Source: a virus. Taken from it: DNA of 39,898 bases. The stretch is taken from the IMG/VR virus record IMGVR_UViG_3300009008_000094, positions 1 through 39,898 of that record, one strand, 5' to 3'. The notes beneath the pieces were generated by a model. That model had not been told where the DNA came from and did not search any database. It saw only the letters and a program-made list of their open reading frames with translations. Position numbers and translations under genes: made by a program. This document shows, piece after piece, positions 32,915 to 39,898 of the stretch; the first letter of the stretch is position 1, and each line of letters begins with the position of its first letter.

Positions 32915-33317
32915 ATTGATAACTTTTTGATGCTTCTAATAGTGTCTTTTTGTGTTTTTCAGAGAGTTTTCTTACTTTTTTGAGTTCTAGTATGTTTTCT
33001 ATGTCTTTAAGACAATTCTCTTTAAAAAATAAAGTAAATTCTCCACTATCTCCTATTTGATTTAGTTGGGCTGTGGTGTCATGCTCCTGTAACTTTTTTA
33101 CGGTTCTAATGGGCTGTTTTTTCTTTAAATTTGCGTTACAGTGGAACAAAAGGGTATTAGTATACCCCCCAACAGCCAATGGAAAATTATAAGGGCAAAT
33201 TGTACCATTCTTACATTGTATTTCCCAAATCCCATCCCCTTGTCTAATTAACTTATATGTTCCTTCATATTTTTTTAAATATTGATTAAAGTATTTATCC
33301 TCTTTACTAAGTTTCAT
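32907..33317 (-). CDS. Hypothetical protein downstream of primase (136 aa)
   Basis: Start MKLSKEDKYF at 33317, overlapping the primase stop. Contains C..C-type residues (QCKNGTICPYNF and FHCNANL), perhaps zinc binding. It may be a primase accessory by position. No family recognised. Confidence 0.55.
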   Translation of the reverse strand: MKLSKEDKYFNQYLKKYEGTYKLIRQGDGIWEIQCKNGTICPYNFPLAVGGYTNTLLFHCNANLKKKQPIRTVKKLQEHDTTAQLNQIGDSGEFTLFFKENCLKDIENILELKKVRKLSEKHKKTLLEASKSYQFR

Positions 33318-34227
33318 CTTTAAACTCCCTAGCTCCAATATCATCTAATAATTGATTTCTATACCTTGAAGATACTCTTGATTTACTCTTTAAAACACCA
33401 CTTATCGTGGTTCTAATTGTCTTTTCTGGAAGATATCCTCTCATTGTGTATTCATTCCATTCATACAACTTAGAGAAGATTTCATTTCTAGTTAATCCCT
33501 GCTGAGCAAACCAACTAGCCAAGACAAAACAAGCTCTCTTCTTACCATCTTTACTATTTATACTACTAGATAGGAAGAACTTTATAGACTTTGGTTCTCC
33601 ATTAAATGAGTATGTTGGTTTTGTTACATATTTCTCAAGGTTCTTATTTACATCATATTTAATCATAACTTCTTGTGGTATTTTATTATCTCCATTATTC
33701 ACAAATCTAATTAACTTCTTTTTCTTACCTTTTCTAGAGAAGGCATTTTCAATAGTTATCATAACAGGAGAGTCTACCTTTGCTTTATCTTCATGAAAGG
33801 TTAAGTATCCATATGCCATATGTCTAAGGAGAAATCTTTTTAGTTCAGTTCTTTGGAACCTAGGATACTTAGCCAATTCATTGAAAAAGAGGTGGAAATG
33901 ATATCCATTTCCACCACTGTGCCATAGGCTATATGTTAGGTTCAGCTCTTTAAGTTTTTCCTCTATTGCCATCAAGGTTGTCTTAAAGGCTCTCTCTTCC
34001 TTCTCTTTGGTGATGTTTGGTACGTGATAATCGATATCCATTACAATCTCTGCTGGTAATGGTTCTCTATGATTTGGTGTTCCCCAAGCAGAACTATAGT
34101 ATACAAAGTCTTCATCTTCTTCTCCTTTGTAATTAATCCATTTTCTTGGTTCTTTTCTAAAGGTTTGAATTCTAAATGGTTGTTTATACTTCTTGTAGTA
34201 GTATTCAAGGAAGTTTCTATCTTTCAT
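33307..34227 (-). CDS. Archaeo-eukaryotic primase (AEP/PriS-like) with PriCT-like C terminus
   Basis: 306 residues. Catalytic AEP motifs: IVMDIDYHVP (D64-x-D66), and LWHSGGNGYHFHLFF (S-G-x-x-x-x-H around 104-112), then a basic third-motif region near 150-175. The last ~70 residues (FAQQGLTRNEIFSKLYEWN... KTIRTTISGVLKSKSR) form the helical PriCT-like domain often linking primase to helicase. It synthesises primers; the helicase partner is probably the 37456-39702 gene. Start at 34227 overlaps the upstream stop by four bases. Confidence 0.85.
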   Translation of the reverse strand: MKDRNFLEYYYKKYKQPFRIQTFRKEPRKWINYKGEEDEDFVYYSSAWGTPNHREPLPAEIVMDIDYHVPNITKEKEERAFKTTLMAIEEKLKELNLTYSLWHSGGNGYHFHLFFNELAKYPRFQRTELKRFLLRHMAYGYLTFHEDKAKVDSPVMITIENAFSRKGKKKKLIRFVNNGDNKIPQEVMIKYDVNKNLEKYVTKPTYSFNGEPKSIKFFLSSSINSKDGKKRACFVLASWFAQQGLTRNEIFSKLYEWNEYTMRGYLPEKTIRTTISGVLKSKSRVSSRYRNQLLDDIGAREFKDET

Positions 34228-35271
34228 TTAAGTTTCTCCATTATGGCTTTAATAACATTTACTGTTACTGCATTACCACATTGTTTATACCTTTGTGTAT
34301 CACTAACTCCTTCTGTCCAATTATCTGGAAAGCCTTGTAGTCTTTCACATTCCTTTGGTGTCAACCTTCTAATCTTCATACCATTAATACCAACTTCATA
34401 GTTGCTTCTTGTTGCTTTTAAAGCAGGAGATTGTTCTATCATTTTGTTTTGGTATCTTTCACTAGCACCATCATCAACACAATATATCTTTGTTAGGTGT
34501 GGTGTTGAACCATGTGTTCCACCTGGGATTGTTGACATTATCCCATCTGTATGGTGTACAGCATCTTGTTGGTGCTTACCATACTTGTCTTTCTTTATCT
34601 TTGGTTCATCATAGATACACTTCTGGTCACCACCAACTTTAATAGTTCCACATACATCATTAGTATCTTGTGGTTTTCTTTCTTGGTAGTTACTTTTGAG
34701 TATACCTTGTGTCATCTTATCAGAGAGGAAGTATTTCTTTTCTACCTGTTCCTCTAAGACTTCCGATAATAAGCACTCTTTCTCTGTTCTGGGGGACTCC
34801 ATGAAATTTGCTGTTAAGAACCACCCATTGAGTTTCATACCCCAATTCATCCAACGTTTGAATGATTTTGGTAAAAGTTTTCCCTGCTTGGTGATTGAGT
34901 AACCCTTTAACGTTTTCAAGGAGTACAAGTGAAGGTCTTTTAACTTTAAGTATTCTTGCAATGTCAAAAAACAATGTGCCTCTTGTGTCTTCAAAGCCTC
35001 TCCTGTTTCCAGCAATGCTGAATGCTTGGCAAGGAAATCCTCCACAGAGCATATCAAAGTCTGGTAAGTCTTCTGGTTTAATTGTTGTCGCATTTCCATA
35101 GTTCTTGTGTCCTTTAAAATTCTTTTCATATGTTTGTATTGCATATTTGTCTATCTCTGAATATCCAACACATTCCCATTCATCTTCTGTTGCATCTTTA
35201 ATTCCTAGTTCAAATCCACCAATGCCACTAAACATACTAAAGTATTTCACTTTAAAAGTCTCCTTTTGCAA
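34224..35271 (-). pseudogene. C5-cytosine DNA methyltransferase, in two pieces
   Basis: Carries the conserved C5-methyltransferase set: FSGIGGFELG (SAM binding), GGFPCQAFSIAG (catalytic Cys), LLENVKGLL, QNRERV, RRLTPKECERLQGFPDNW and GNAVTVNV. The set is spread over two reading frames, so the gene appears broken, with about one break; a sequencing error cannot be excluded. If active it would protect viral DNA from host restriction or mark it. It is coupled to the glycosyltransferase upstream and the primase downstream. Confidence 0.75.
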
Positions 35272-35932
35272 TTACCTCTTGCCAATCTTCTGCTGTTCCA
35301 TAGTGTTTGCAGATTATACCTGTGTCAACCATAGTCTTTAATCCATTCTCTTGAACATCATTGTGAAAGTAAGTATCACAATGTGCTTCATCATGGTGGA
35401 AATTCTGTATGTTTTCAAATACAGATTTGTGAATTAAGCAACAACCCAATCCACACCCACCTGCTGCATGAATAACTTCTCCATTTAATTCATTTGGTTT
35501 TAAAGTATCATTAAAGTTCTTCCATCTACCTTCTACCTTTCTTCTAAACTTCTTACCAGTAAAGATACAAGGTTTTCTATCTCTCTTAAATCCTATGAAA
35601 TAGGTAGCACTACACACTTTTTGGTGATGTTCTAGTAGTGCTTCTATTACATATTTTGGTGGAATTATATCTGATTCAAGGGTAAGTAAGTAGTCAAAGT
35701 TTTGACTTTTAAAATAATCTAATACTTGATTATATCCGTTTGTTATCCTATCTTTTGAGGTTCCTTCAAAGTCATCAGTTTCTACAACATAGACTTCATA
35801 ATTTTCATAAGTAAGTTTACCAACTCTTTCCATGAATTCTTCCTTACAGTAATCCTTTCCTTTATATGTGACTATCCCAACTAATACTCTTGGTTGTAGT
35901 TCACTCCAGTATGCTTTTGTTAGTTCATTCAT
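35252..35932 (-). CDS. Glycosyltransferase, GT-A fold (paralogue of 12141-12896)
   Basis: 226 residues: VLVGIVTYKGKDYC, VYVVETDDFEG, YLLTLESDIIPP (metal site about 86-88), GGCGLGCCLIHKSVF, HHDEAHCDTYFHNDV and CKHYGTAEDWQEV. Placed beside the DNA methyltransferase in the replication block, unlike its paralogue in the head module. The acceptor could be modified DNA, a protein or a surface glycan; none is shown. Confidence 0.8.
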   Translation of the reverse strand: MNELTKAYWSELQPRVLVGIVTYKGKDYCKEEFMERVGKLTYENYEVYVVETDDFEGTSKDRITNGYNQVLDYFKSQNFDYLLTLESDIIPPKYVIEALLEHHQKVCSATYFIGFKRDRKPCIFTGKKFRRKVEGRWKNFNDTLKPNELNGEVIHAAGGCGLGCCLIHKSVFENIQNFHHDEAHCDTYFHNDVQENGLKTMVDTGIICKHYGTAEDWQEVIAKGDF

Positions 35933-36288
35933 TTTAAAATCTCATCTAACTTCTTCTTTAGCTTTAGTGTTCTTATTTTAATTGGTATCTTGAATTTTTT
36001 AGCAAGTCTTATCTCTACAAGCATTCCACTTGTTATATCATCACCAGTTAGCCATAGTTCATCAAAGGCTCTTCGTTTAAAGAACTCAGCATTGTATTTC
36101 ATTCCAAGTTCTCTCTCTTCTTTAATACCATCATCAAGATACAATAGTGTTTGTAAGTATGGAGCAAAAGGAATTACATTCTTTTCAGTAGCAACAATCT
36201 CACTACAAATCTTAAGTACATCTTCAACATTTTTTTCTATATCTCCTTTAATTGGATGAGCTATAAATACAATTTTATTCTTCTTCAT
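35929..36288 (-). CDS. DUF4406 / nucleoside 2-deoxyribosyltransferase-like protein
   Basis: 119 residues: VFIAHPIKGDIEKNVEDV (Rossmann-like start with the HP motif), VIPFAPYLQTLLYLDD, and ELWLTGDDITSGMLVEIRLAKK, which matches the D-x-S-x-G-x-x-x-E signature of the deoxyribosyltransferase superfamily. It may exchange or salvage nucleobases. Four-base overlap with the next gene. Confidence 0.7.
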   Translation of the reverse strand: MKKNKIVFIAHPIKGDIEKNVEDVLKICSEIVATEKNVIPFAPYLQTLLYLDDGIKEERELGMKYNAEFFKRRAFDELWLTGDDITSGMLVEIRLAKKFKIPIKIRTLKLKKKLDEILK

Positions 36289-36568
36289 CTTTCATATCCT
36301 CAATTTGTTGGTATACCCAACAATCTACAAAGCCATTGTCTGTTTCTATAGAAACAACAAATCTATCATAGTAGATTCCTTTTCCTTCTATAGCATCTAT
36401 AATTGCAAATTCTTCATCATCAACTTCTATTAGTTGTCCATCTACATAACTACCATCTCTTCTTCTTATACTAGCATGTCCTCTATAATGTTTTTCCCAT
36501 CCATGTAGTCTTGCTTCTATATTTGGATATTGGTCTATTAGTATGCCATACACAAATAATTTATTCAT
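36275..36568 (-). CDS. Gamma-glutamylcyclotransferase-like (GGCT/AIG2) protein
   Basis: About 97 residues from MNKLFVYGIL. Has the family's YG-x-L nucleotide-like loop (FVYGIL), a YVDGQLIEV strand, AIIDAIEGKGIYYDRFVVSI (catalytic Glu region and Tyr-Arg) and CWVYQQ. Family members release 5-oxoproline from gamma-glutamyl amines. Interesting because gamma-glutamyl amides are plausible products of an amidoligase elsewhere in this genome. Confidence 0.75.
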   Translation of the reverse strand: MNKLFVYGILIDQYPNIEARLHGWEKHYRGHASIRRRDGSYVDGQLIEVDDEEFAIIDAIEGKGIYYDRFVVSIETDNGFVDCWVYQQIEDMKDEEE

Positions 36569-36956
36569 ATTCAAATTCATCAAATCCATATATATCCTTT
36601 CCCTTAATCAATCTAACAAAAGTATCATAACTAATCACTACAGGAACAATTGCATTTCCTATTGTAGTATCCATCATAACTTTTGTTTCTCTGTAGTCTT
36701 CTTTAAAAAGTAAGAATGGTCTTCTATTGTGTTCTCCACCCTCTCTTTTAACCTTTCTCCAAAACTCTAACATTTGGTTTGCTGTTATTCTTTTGTATCT
36801 CTTTAATTCAAATATGTAATCATCACTAATTAAATCAGCATCTGCTTCTGAATTACCAGAACCAATTGTAAGTTTAATATCTGGAATGATTTCTCTAAGT
36901 TCTTTATACATTGCATTCTCAAAGTTATTTCCTTTTGCTTTACTTGGATGTGACAT
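36561..36956 (-). CDS. Holliday-junction-resolvase-like PD-(D/E)XK nuclease
   Basis: 131 residues: KAKGNNFENAMYKEL (N-terminal helix with Glu), SGNSEADADLISDDYIFELKRYKR (D...E-x-K catalytic core), then a basic helix and strands. This is the layout of archaeal Hjc and phage resolvases. Probably resolves branched viral DNA before packaging. Confidence 0.7.
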   Translation of the reverse strand: MSHPSKAKGNNFENAMYKELREIIPDIKLTIGSGNSEADADLISDDYIFELKRYKRITANQMLEFWRKVKREGGEHNRRPFLLFKEDYRETKVMMDTTIGNAIVPVVISYDTFVRLIKGKDIYGFDEFEYE

Positions 36957-37134
36957 TTTTATTCTCCATTATGTTGTGGTATTCTGCTTTGTAGTTAGCT
37001 ACATCATATCCATTTCTTGAAAGGTATGCTATGTATCCTTCTACTTGTTGTCCAGTAGCCTTATCTATTCTATACTCTTTAAGTAGTTGTTCAATCTTTC
37101 TTTCTAAGTCTGGTGGAATATATCCTTTAACCAT
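36940..37134 (-). CDS. Small hypothetical protein (64 aa)
   Basis: Start MVKGYIPPDLERK at 37134. Helical, charged; overlaps the nuclease start by about 17 bases. Function unknown. Confidence 0.5.
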   Translation of the reverse strand: MVKGYIPPDLERKIEQLLKEYRIDKATGQQVEGYIAYLSRNGYDVANYKAEYHNIMENKNVTSK

Positions 37135-37469
37135 TTCATAAACCTCACTGACCAAACTTTGTCATATAACATAGCCCAATTGGCATTATCAATTGCTAAG
37201 ACAGAAAGCTCCTCTCTTAGTGCTTCATTATCTTCTACCGTATCAACAAGTTTATTGTAATCTCTAATGAGTTTCCTTAAGTCTCCTTTTGGTAGTGGAT
37301 ACTTTGCTTGAAATTCATTGAATATTTCTTTGTGTTGTATCAATATCTTTACACCATCTGCTTCACTACAATCTCCCTCGGGGTGGACTACTGTCAATCC
37401 TATTTTTAATAGTGGTTCTCCACAGCCTTCACAGAATGTAAAGTAATCTATTTCTTTAATCTTTTTCAT
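37104..37469 (-). CDS. Hypothetical protein with N-terminal zinc-type motif (121 aa)
   Basis: FCEGCGEPLL (CxxC) near residue 13 with VVHPEGDC near 28-34 forms a possible zinc site; the rest is helical. It overlaps the helicase-type gene end by 14 bases, so probably a replication accessory. Confidence 0.55.
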   Translation of the reverse strand: MKKIKEIDYFTFCEGCGEPLLKIGLTVVHPEGDCSEADGVKILIQHKEIFNEFQAKYPLPKGDLRKLIRDYNKLVDTVEDNEALREELSVLAIDNANWAMLYDKVWSVRFMKWLKDIFHQT

Positions 37470-39702
37470 CTTTAACTGTCTCCTCTTCGTGTATCACGAC
37501 TTTAAATGGGTCTTCTTCTTTTGGTTGTTCAACCATATACTTTTCAGGAACTATAAGTTCATCAAGATATACCATCTCTCCAGTGATTGGATGGTATAAT
37601 GGTATGTTTCCTTCTTTATCTTTCTGTATGTTTAACCATTCACTTACATAATTTGGAAAGTTAGTTTCCATATTTTTTATTGCTGAATCCATACATTCCT
37701 TAAAGTCAAATTTCTCTTCAAACTCTTCTACATCATCAGTTTTGTAGTATAGATTTCTCTTACCACCAATCTCCTTTCCAAGGAAACCTGCTTCAACCAG
37801 AGATTCACATTGGTCTGCAATAACTCTATGCTTCAGGAGTATTCCTCTTGCTTTTAATGCTTTGTGTACTTTTGTAATATCTAAGTAAAGTCTGTTGTCT
37901 TCATCTTCCTCTTGGAAGAGTAATAACTGTCCTTTCTCTTTGTCTTTTCTCCACCCCTTAGCATCATCTTCGTTAAACAAGACCATAATGTCCTTACCTA
38001 ATTGAGGTAAGTTGTGAACCTTCTGGTTGAAGTCTTTCCCATAAAGGAGGTGAATATTGTATATGTCTTGAAGTGATGTAAAATATTTGTCATCTTTGTA
38101 TAATCTATCTTTGAAGTGAAACTTACATGAACTATCTATCAAGTTAAAGTAGTGGTTGATATAACTTCTAACTTTAACAAATGGTACAGGAACTTTGTTT
38201 GCTATAAACTCTGCAAATGGATTCTCTGTAGATTTACTAGCAAGACCCAAGACAACATTTAAATGGTCTTTAATTTGTATTGCTATTCCATCTTTTTGTA
38301 TCTTAAGTCTTGACTTGTTAAATCTAGACTTACCTATGTATCTAACAACTTTCCTATTTTGTCCTTGAGAGATATCAGTCATAAAAGTTATAACTCTTCT
38401 ATCAAGTTCATCATCTTTCTTTTGTTTGTTCTCTAGTGCTAAAGCATAAACTACTCCTAAGTCACCTTTAATAGTTTGTTTAATTATTTGTTTTGTTTGA
38501 CTATCATAAACCTTTCTTGTCAATTGTTTTCCTTCAGTCATATTCTTTAAAAGTTCTACTGCTATTGGATTGTTACTATTCATAGCTTTCTGAAGTTCTT
38601 CTATGTAAACCATCTCTGCATTATTCAATGCTTCAAAGTCATACACAGTAGCAGTATTACTTGTTAATCCTAATCTGTATACTTTCTCTTCTGGAACTAA
38701 AAGCATAAGGATATCAGTAAGTACACTCTTTCCGCTATTGTGGATTACAATTCCATTAGCTACAAAGTTTCTATATGGGTCTTCACATATTATATCATAT
38801 GTTTTTTCTTTTCCAATATACTTCTTTGATTTTAATCTAGAGTAATATGGAATACCTTGATTGAAATTAAATTTTGTGTAGTTCGAATGTAATCTTTTAT
38901 GTTCTGATTTCTTTAGTGCTACAAGATTACTTATCTCATTGTTAAGGTGGTTCAAGTCTTTATGGTGTATATCATACTTTGATGGGTTTACATACTTCAA
39001 TGTTTTTGCTAAATATTGGTCCGTTTTAAGTATCTCTATAAATCTTGCGAAGGATAGTTTATTTAAGTTAGCTTCGTAGATTAATCTATGCAACTCAACT
39101 CTTGGATAGTTCTTACCTCGCATAAATAGCTTAGCCCCAAATGGATGATAGATTAATCCAGTTCTTGCTTCATCAACAGGCTTAACTTTCTCCTTATCTA
39201 ATTTCCTTGCGTTGGGTGTATCACACATTACAAATGAGTTTTTTGTTAAATCTTTTAATTTAACAAAACCCCTATCTGTCATTATTTGGTGATTTGCTGT
39301 TGCCTTCAATGTATTGCCGTTTTCCAGAGTTATTTCATATACTTTTTTAATCCCACTATAAGCAACCCCTTTAATTGGGTTTAATTGAATTGTTGAACCA
39401 TTATGGCTTCTTACATATGTTGTTGTATTTGTATCCCAATTATATTGCTTATGCTGTTGATTGAGAGATTGATACATTCTCTCAATAGTATACTTTTTTC
39501 CATTACCACCACGATTGGTGTTTATAATGGTATCTCCAGTTACACAACCACTCACAGACTCTACTCCACATGGAACTTTATTCATAGCTGCAAAAGTTAA
39601 GAGAATAAATGTTTCTCTCTCTTCAACTAAACCAGCAGAGTATGCAAAGTCTAACAAATCTTTTGTGTTAGGTTGGTATGGTTTTGGTAAATCTATTTCC
39701 AT
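37456..39702 (-). CDS. Replicative helicase-type ATPase containing an intein
   Basis: 748 residues, of which 53-322 are an intein; the host protein is about 478 residues. P-loop residues GVESVSG and SGKSVLTD lie on either side of the intein. Walker B-like AEMVYIEEL is at 362-370, a sensor-like VVYALALEN near 417-425, and an arginine-finger-like DDELDRRVITF near 430-440. This matches phage/archaeal SF3- or AAA+-type helicases that act with AEP primases. The C-terminal winged-helix-like region (about 600-690) could bind DNA. Start at 39702 directly follows the small membrane gene. Confidence 0.75.
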   Translation of the reverse strand: MEIDLPKPYQPNTKDLLDFAYSAGLVEERETFILLTFAAMNKVPCGVESVSGCVTGDTIINTNRGGNGKKYTIERMYQSLNQQHKQYNWDTNTTTYVRSHNGSTIQLNPIKGVAYSGIKKVYEITLENGNTLKATANHQIMTDRGFVKLKDLTKNSFVMCDTPNARKLDKEKVKPVDEARTGLIYHPFGAKLFMRGKNYPRVELHRLIYEANLNKLSFARFIEILKTDQYLAKTLKYVNPSKYDIHHKDLNHLNNEISNLVALKKSEHKRLHSNYTKFNFNQGIPYYSRLKSKKYIGKEKTYDIICEDPYRNFVANGIVIHNSGKSVLTDILMLLVPEEKVYRLGLTSNTATVYDFEALNNAEMVYIEELQKAMNSNNPIAVELLKNMTEGKQLTRKVYDSQTKQIIKQTIKGDLGVVYALALENKQKKDDELDRRVITFMTDISQGQNRKVVRYIGKSRFNKSRLKIQKDGIAIQIKDHLNVVLGLASKSTENPFAEFIANKVPVPFVKVRSYINHYFNLIDSSCKFHFKDRLYKDDKYFTSLQDIYNIHLLYGKDFNQKVHNLPQLGKDIMVLFNEDDAKGWRKDKEKGQLLLFQEEDEDNRLYLDITKVHKALKARGILLKHRVIADQCESLVEAGFLGKEIGGKRNLYYKTDDVEEFEEKFDFKECMDSAIKNMETNFPNYVSEWLNIQKDKEGNIPLYHPITGEMVYLDELIVPEKYMVEQPKEEDPFKVVIHEEETVKDEKD
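38737..39546 (-). other. Intein with HNH homing endonuclease
   Basis: Residues 53-322 of the helicase-type protein. Splicing block A begins CVTGDTIIN (Cys53), block B has TANH (135-138), block F is KTYDIICEDPYRNF, and block G ends FVANGIVIHN (His321-Asn322), followed by Ser323 as the +1 nucleophile. Between them an HNH endonuclease core is visible (DIHHKDLNHLNNEISNLVAL, about 244-263). All splicing residues are present, so it looks active. Confidence 0.85.
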
Positions 39703-39704
39703 CC

Positions 39705-39845
39705 TTAAATGAAGTAAAGTAGTTTAATAATTTGTTTAATCAACCAAACGATTACCCATACAACTCCTAGTCCTAGAGCAAAGTTAACTAAAAAGTTAAA
39801 CATCTTTGCTGTCTTTGTTGTTAAGTTTTCTTTTTTCTTTTTCAT
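39705..39845 (-). CDS. Small single-pass membrane protein (46 aa)
   Basis: MKKKKENLTTKTAK, then a long hydrophobic helix (MFNFLVNFALGLGVVWVIVWLI) and a short tail. Its ATG overlaps the stop of the preceding gene (ATGA) and GGAG lies close ahead. Possibly a membrane anchor or holin-like protein in the replication block. Confidence 0.6.
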   Translation of the reverse strand: MKKKKENLTTKTAKMFNFLVNFALGLGVVWVIVWLIKQIIKLLYFI

Positions 39846-39898
39846 TTCAATTCTCCATCAAATATTTGTTGTGCTCTTTCATCTGTTATGTTGTATTT
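39842..39898 (-). CDS. Hypothetical protein, C-terminal end only (cut by window edge)
   Basis: Eighteen codons (…ERAQQIFDGELK) and a TGA overlapping the next ATG. Accepted for the ATGA coupling; nothing can be said about function. Confidence 0.45.
   Translation of the reverse strand, partial: KYNITDERAQQIFDGELK

Larger units (their letters stand above)
1..39898. mobile_element. Tailed virus genome (Caudoviricetes, siphovirus-like), probable archaeal host
   Basis: Terminase, portal, ChaB/protease, coat, neck, tail tube, tail chaperones, tape measure and tail-tip genes lie in the usual order of a long-tailed virus, joined to replication genes. No integrase, attachment site, tRNA or ordinary cellular gene is seen, so this looks like a free viral genome or contig rather than a prophage with flanks. 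It looks whole apart from about one break, in the methyltransferase gene. Genes at both edges are cut and lie on the same strand. Confidence 0.9.

Noticed and set aside
37135-37155. Upstream non-ATG start for the small gene at 36940
   Set aside because: Would need TTG and adds only seven residues; ATG at 37134 is preferred.
1-39898. tRNA or rRNA genes
   Set aside because: No cloverleaf with a GTTCRANNC T-arm or rRNA-like stretch was noticed; a tRNAscan run would settle it.
1-39898. Integrated provirus with attachment sites
   Set aside because: No integrase gene, no flanking direct repeat and no cellular flank could be found.

Overview
The window is an AT-rich, gene-dense genome (or most of one) of a tailed double-stranded DNA virus of the Caudoviricetes type, siphovirus-like. 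Large terminase, portal, ChaB/prohead protease, HK97-fold coat, neck proteins, tail tube, frameshifted tail chaperones, tape measure and tail-tip genes follow one another in canonical order. The host is most likely an archaeon. Operons start about 23-38 bases behind a shared TTTAAATA-type TATA box (full form GAAATGTTTAAATAATAG), with no visible bacterial -35/-10 pair, and the primase is of the archaeo-eukaryotic type. Several genes also have good GGAGG ribosome binding sites, so the host call is an inference and no phylum is assigned.

Layout. 1-7129 (minus strand) is an accessory/early block. It holds many small zinc-finger proteins, an HD phosphohydrolase and a PD-(D/E)XK nuclease. It also holds a distinct cassette (3059-6116) coding a zinc-finger amidoligase beside a class II glutamine amidotransferase. 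7130-7738 is a gene-free, very AT-rich divergent control region with phased TACGAG repeats and TATAGTACTATA palindromes. 7739-28835 (plus) is the packaging, head, neck, tail and lysis block, with a glycosyltransferase gene embedded in the head module. 28905-32914 (plus), under its own copy of the promoter, carries an acidic membrane-anchored protein, a metallophosphoesterase, a DUF616-like glycosyltransferase and an asparagine-synthetase-like enzyme. 32907-39898 (minus) is the replication/DNA-metabolism block: primase, C5-cytosine methyltransferase (in two pieces), a second glycosyltransferase, a DUF4406-like protein, a gamma-glutamylcyclotransferase, a resolvase-like nuclease and a helicase-type ATPase interrupted by an HNH intein exactly at its P-loop.

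How the parts work together. The terminase-to-spike block builds and fills the virion. The 32.9-39.9 kb block copies the DNA and perhaps marks it. The amidoligase, two Ntn-type glutamine amidotransferases, a gamma-glutamylcyclotransferase and three glycosyltransferases form an unusually rich set of amide- and sugar-transfer chemistry for a genome this small. It probably modifies a peptide, protein or surface polymer of host or virion, but the substrate cannot be read from sequence.

The strongest candidates for something undescribed are: the zinc-finger amidoligase/amidotransferase cassette; the 26-bp TTCCTCGA array at 2749-2873 just downstream of it; the 28-30-bp TACGAG array at 7326-7500; and a sharp island of TCGA tetranucleotides over about 2.75-6.6 kb in coding and non-coding DNA alike. 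All family calls rest on motifs read by eye; no database search was run.
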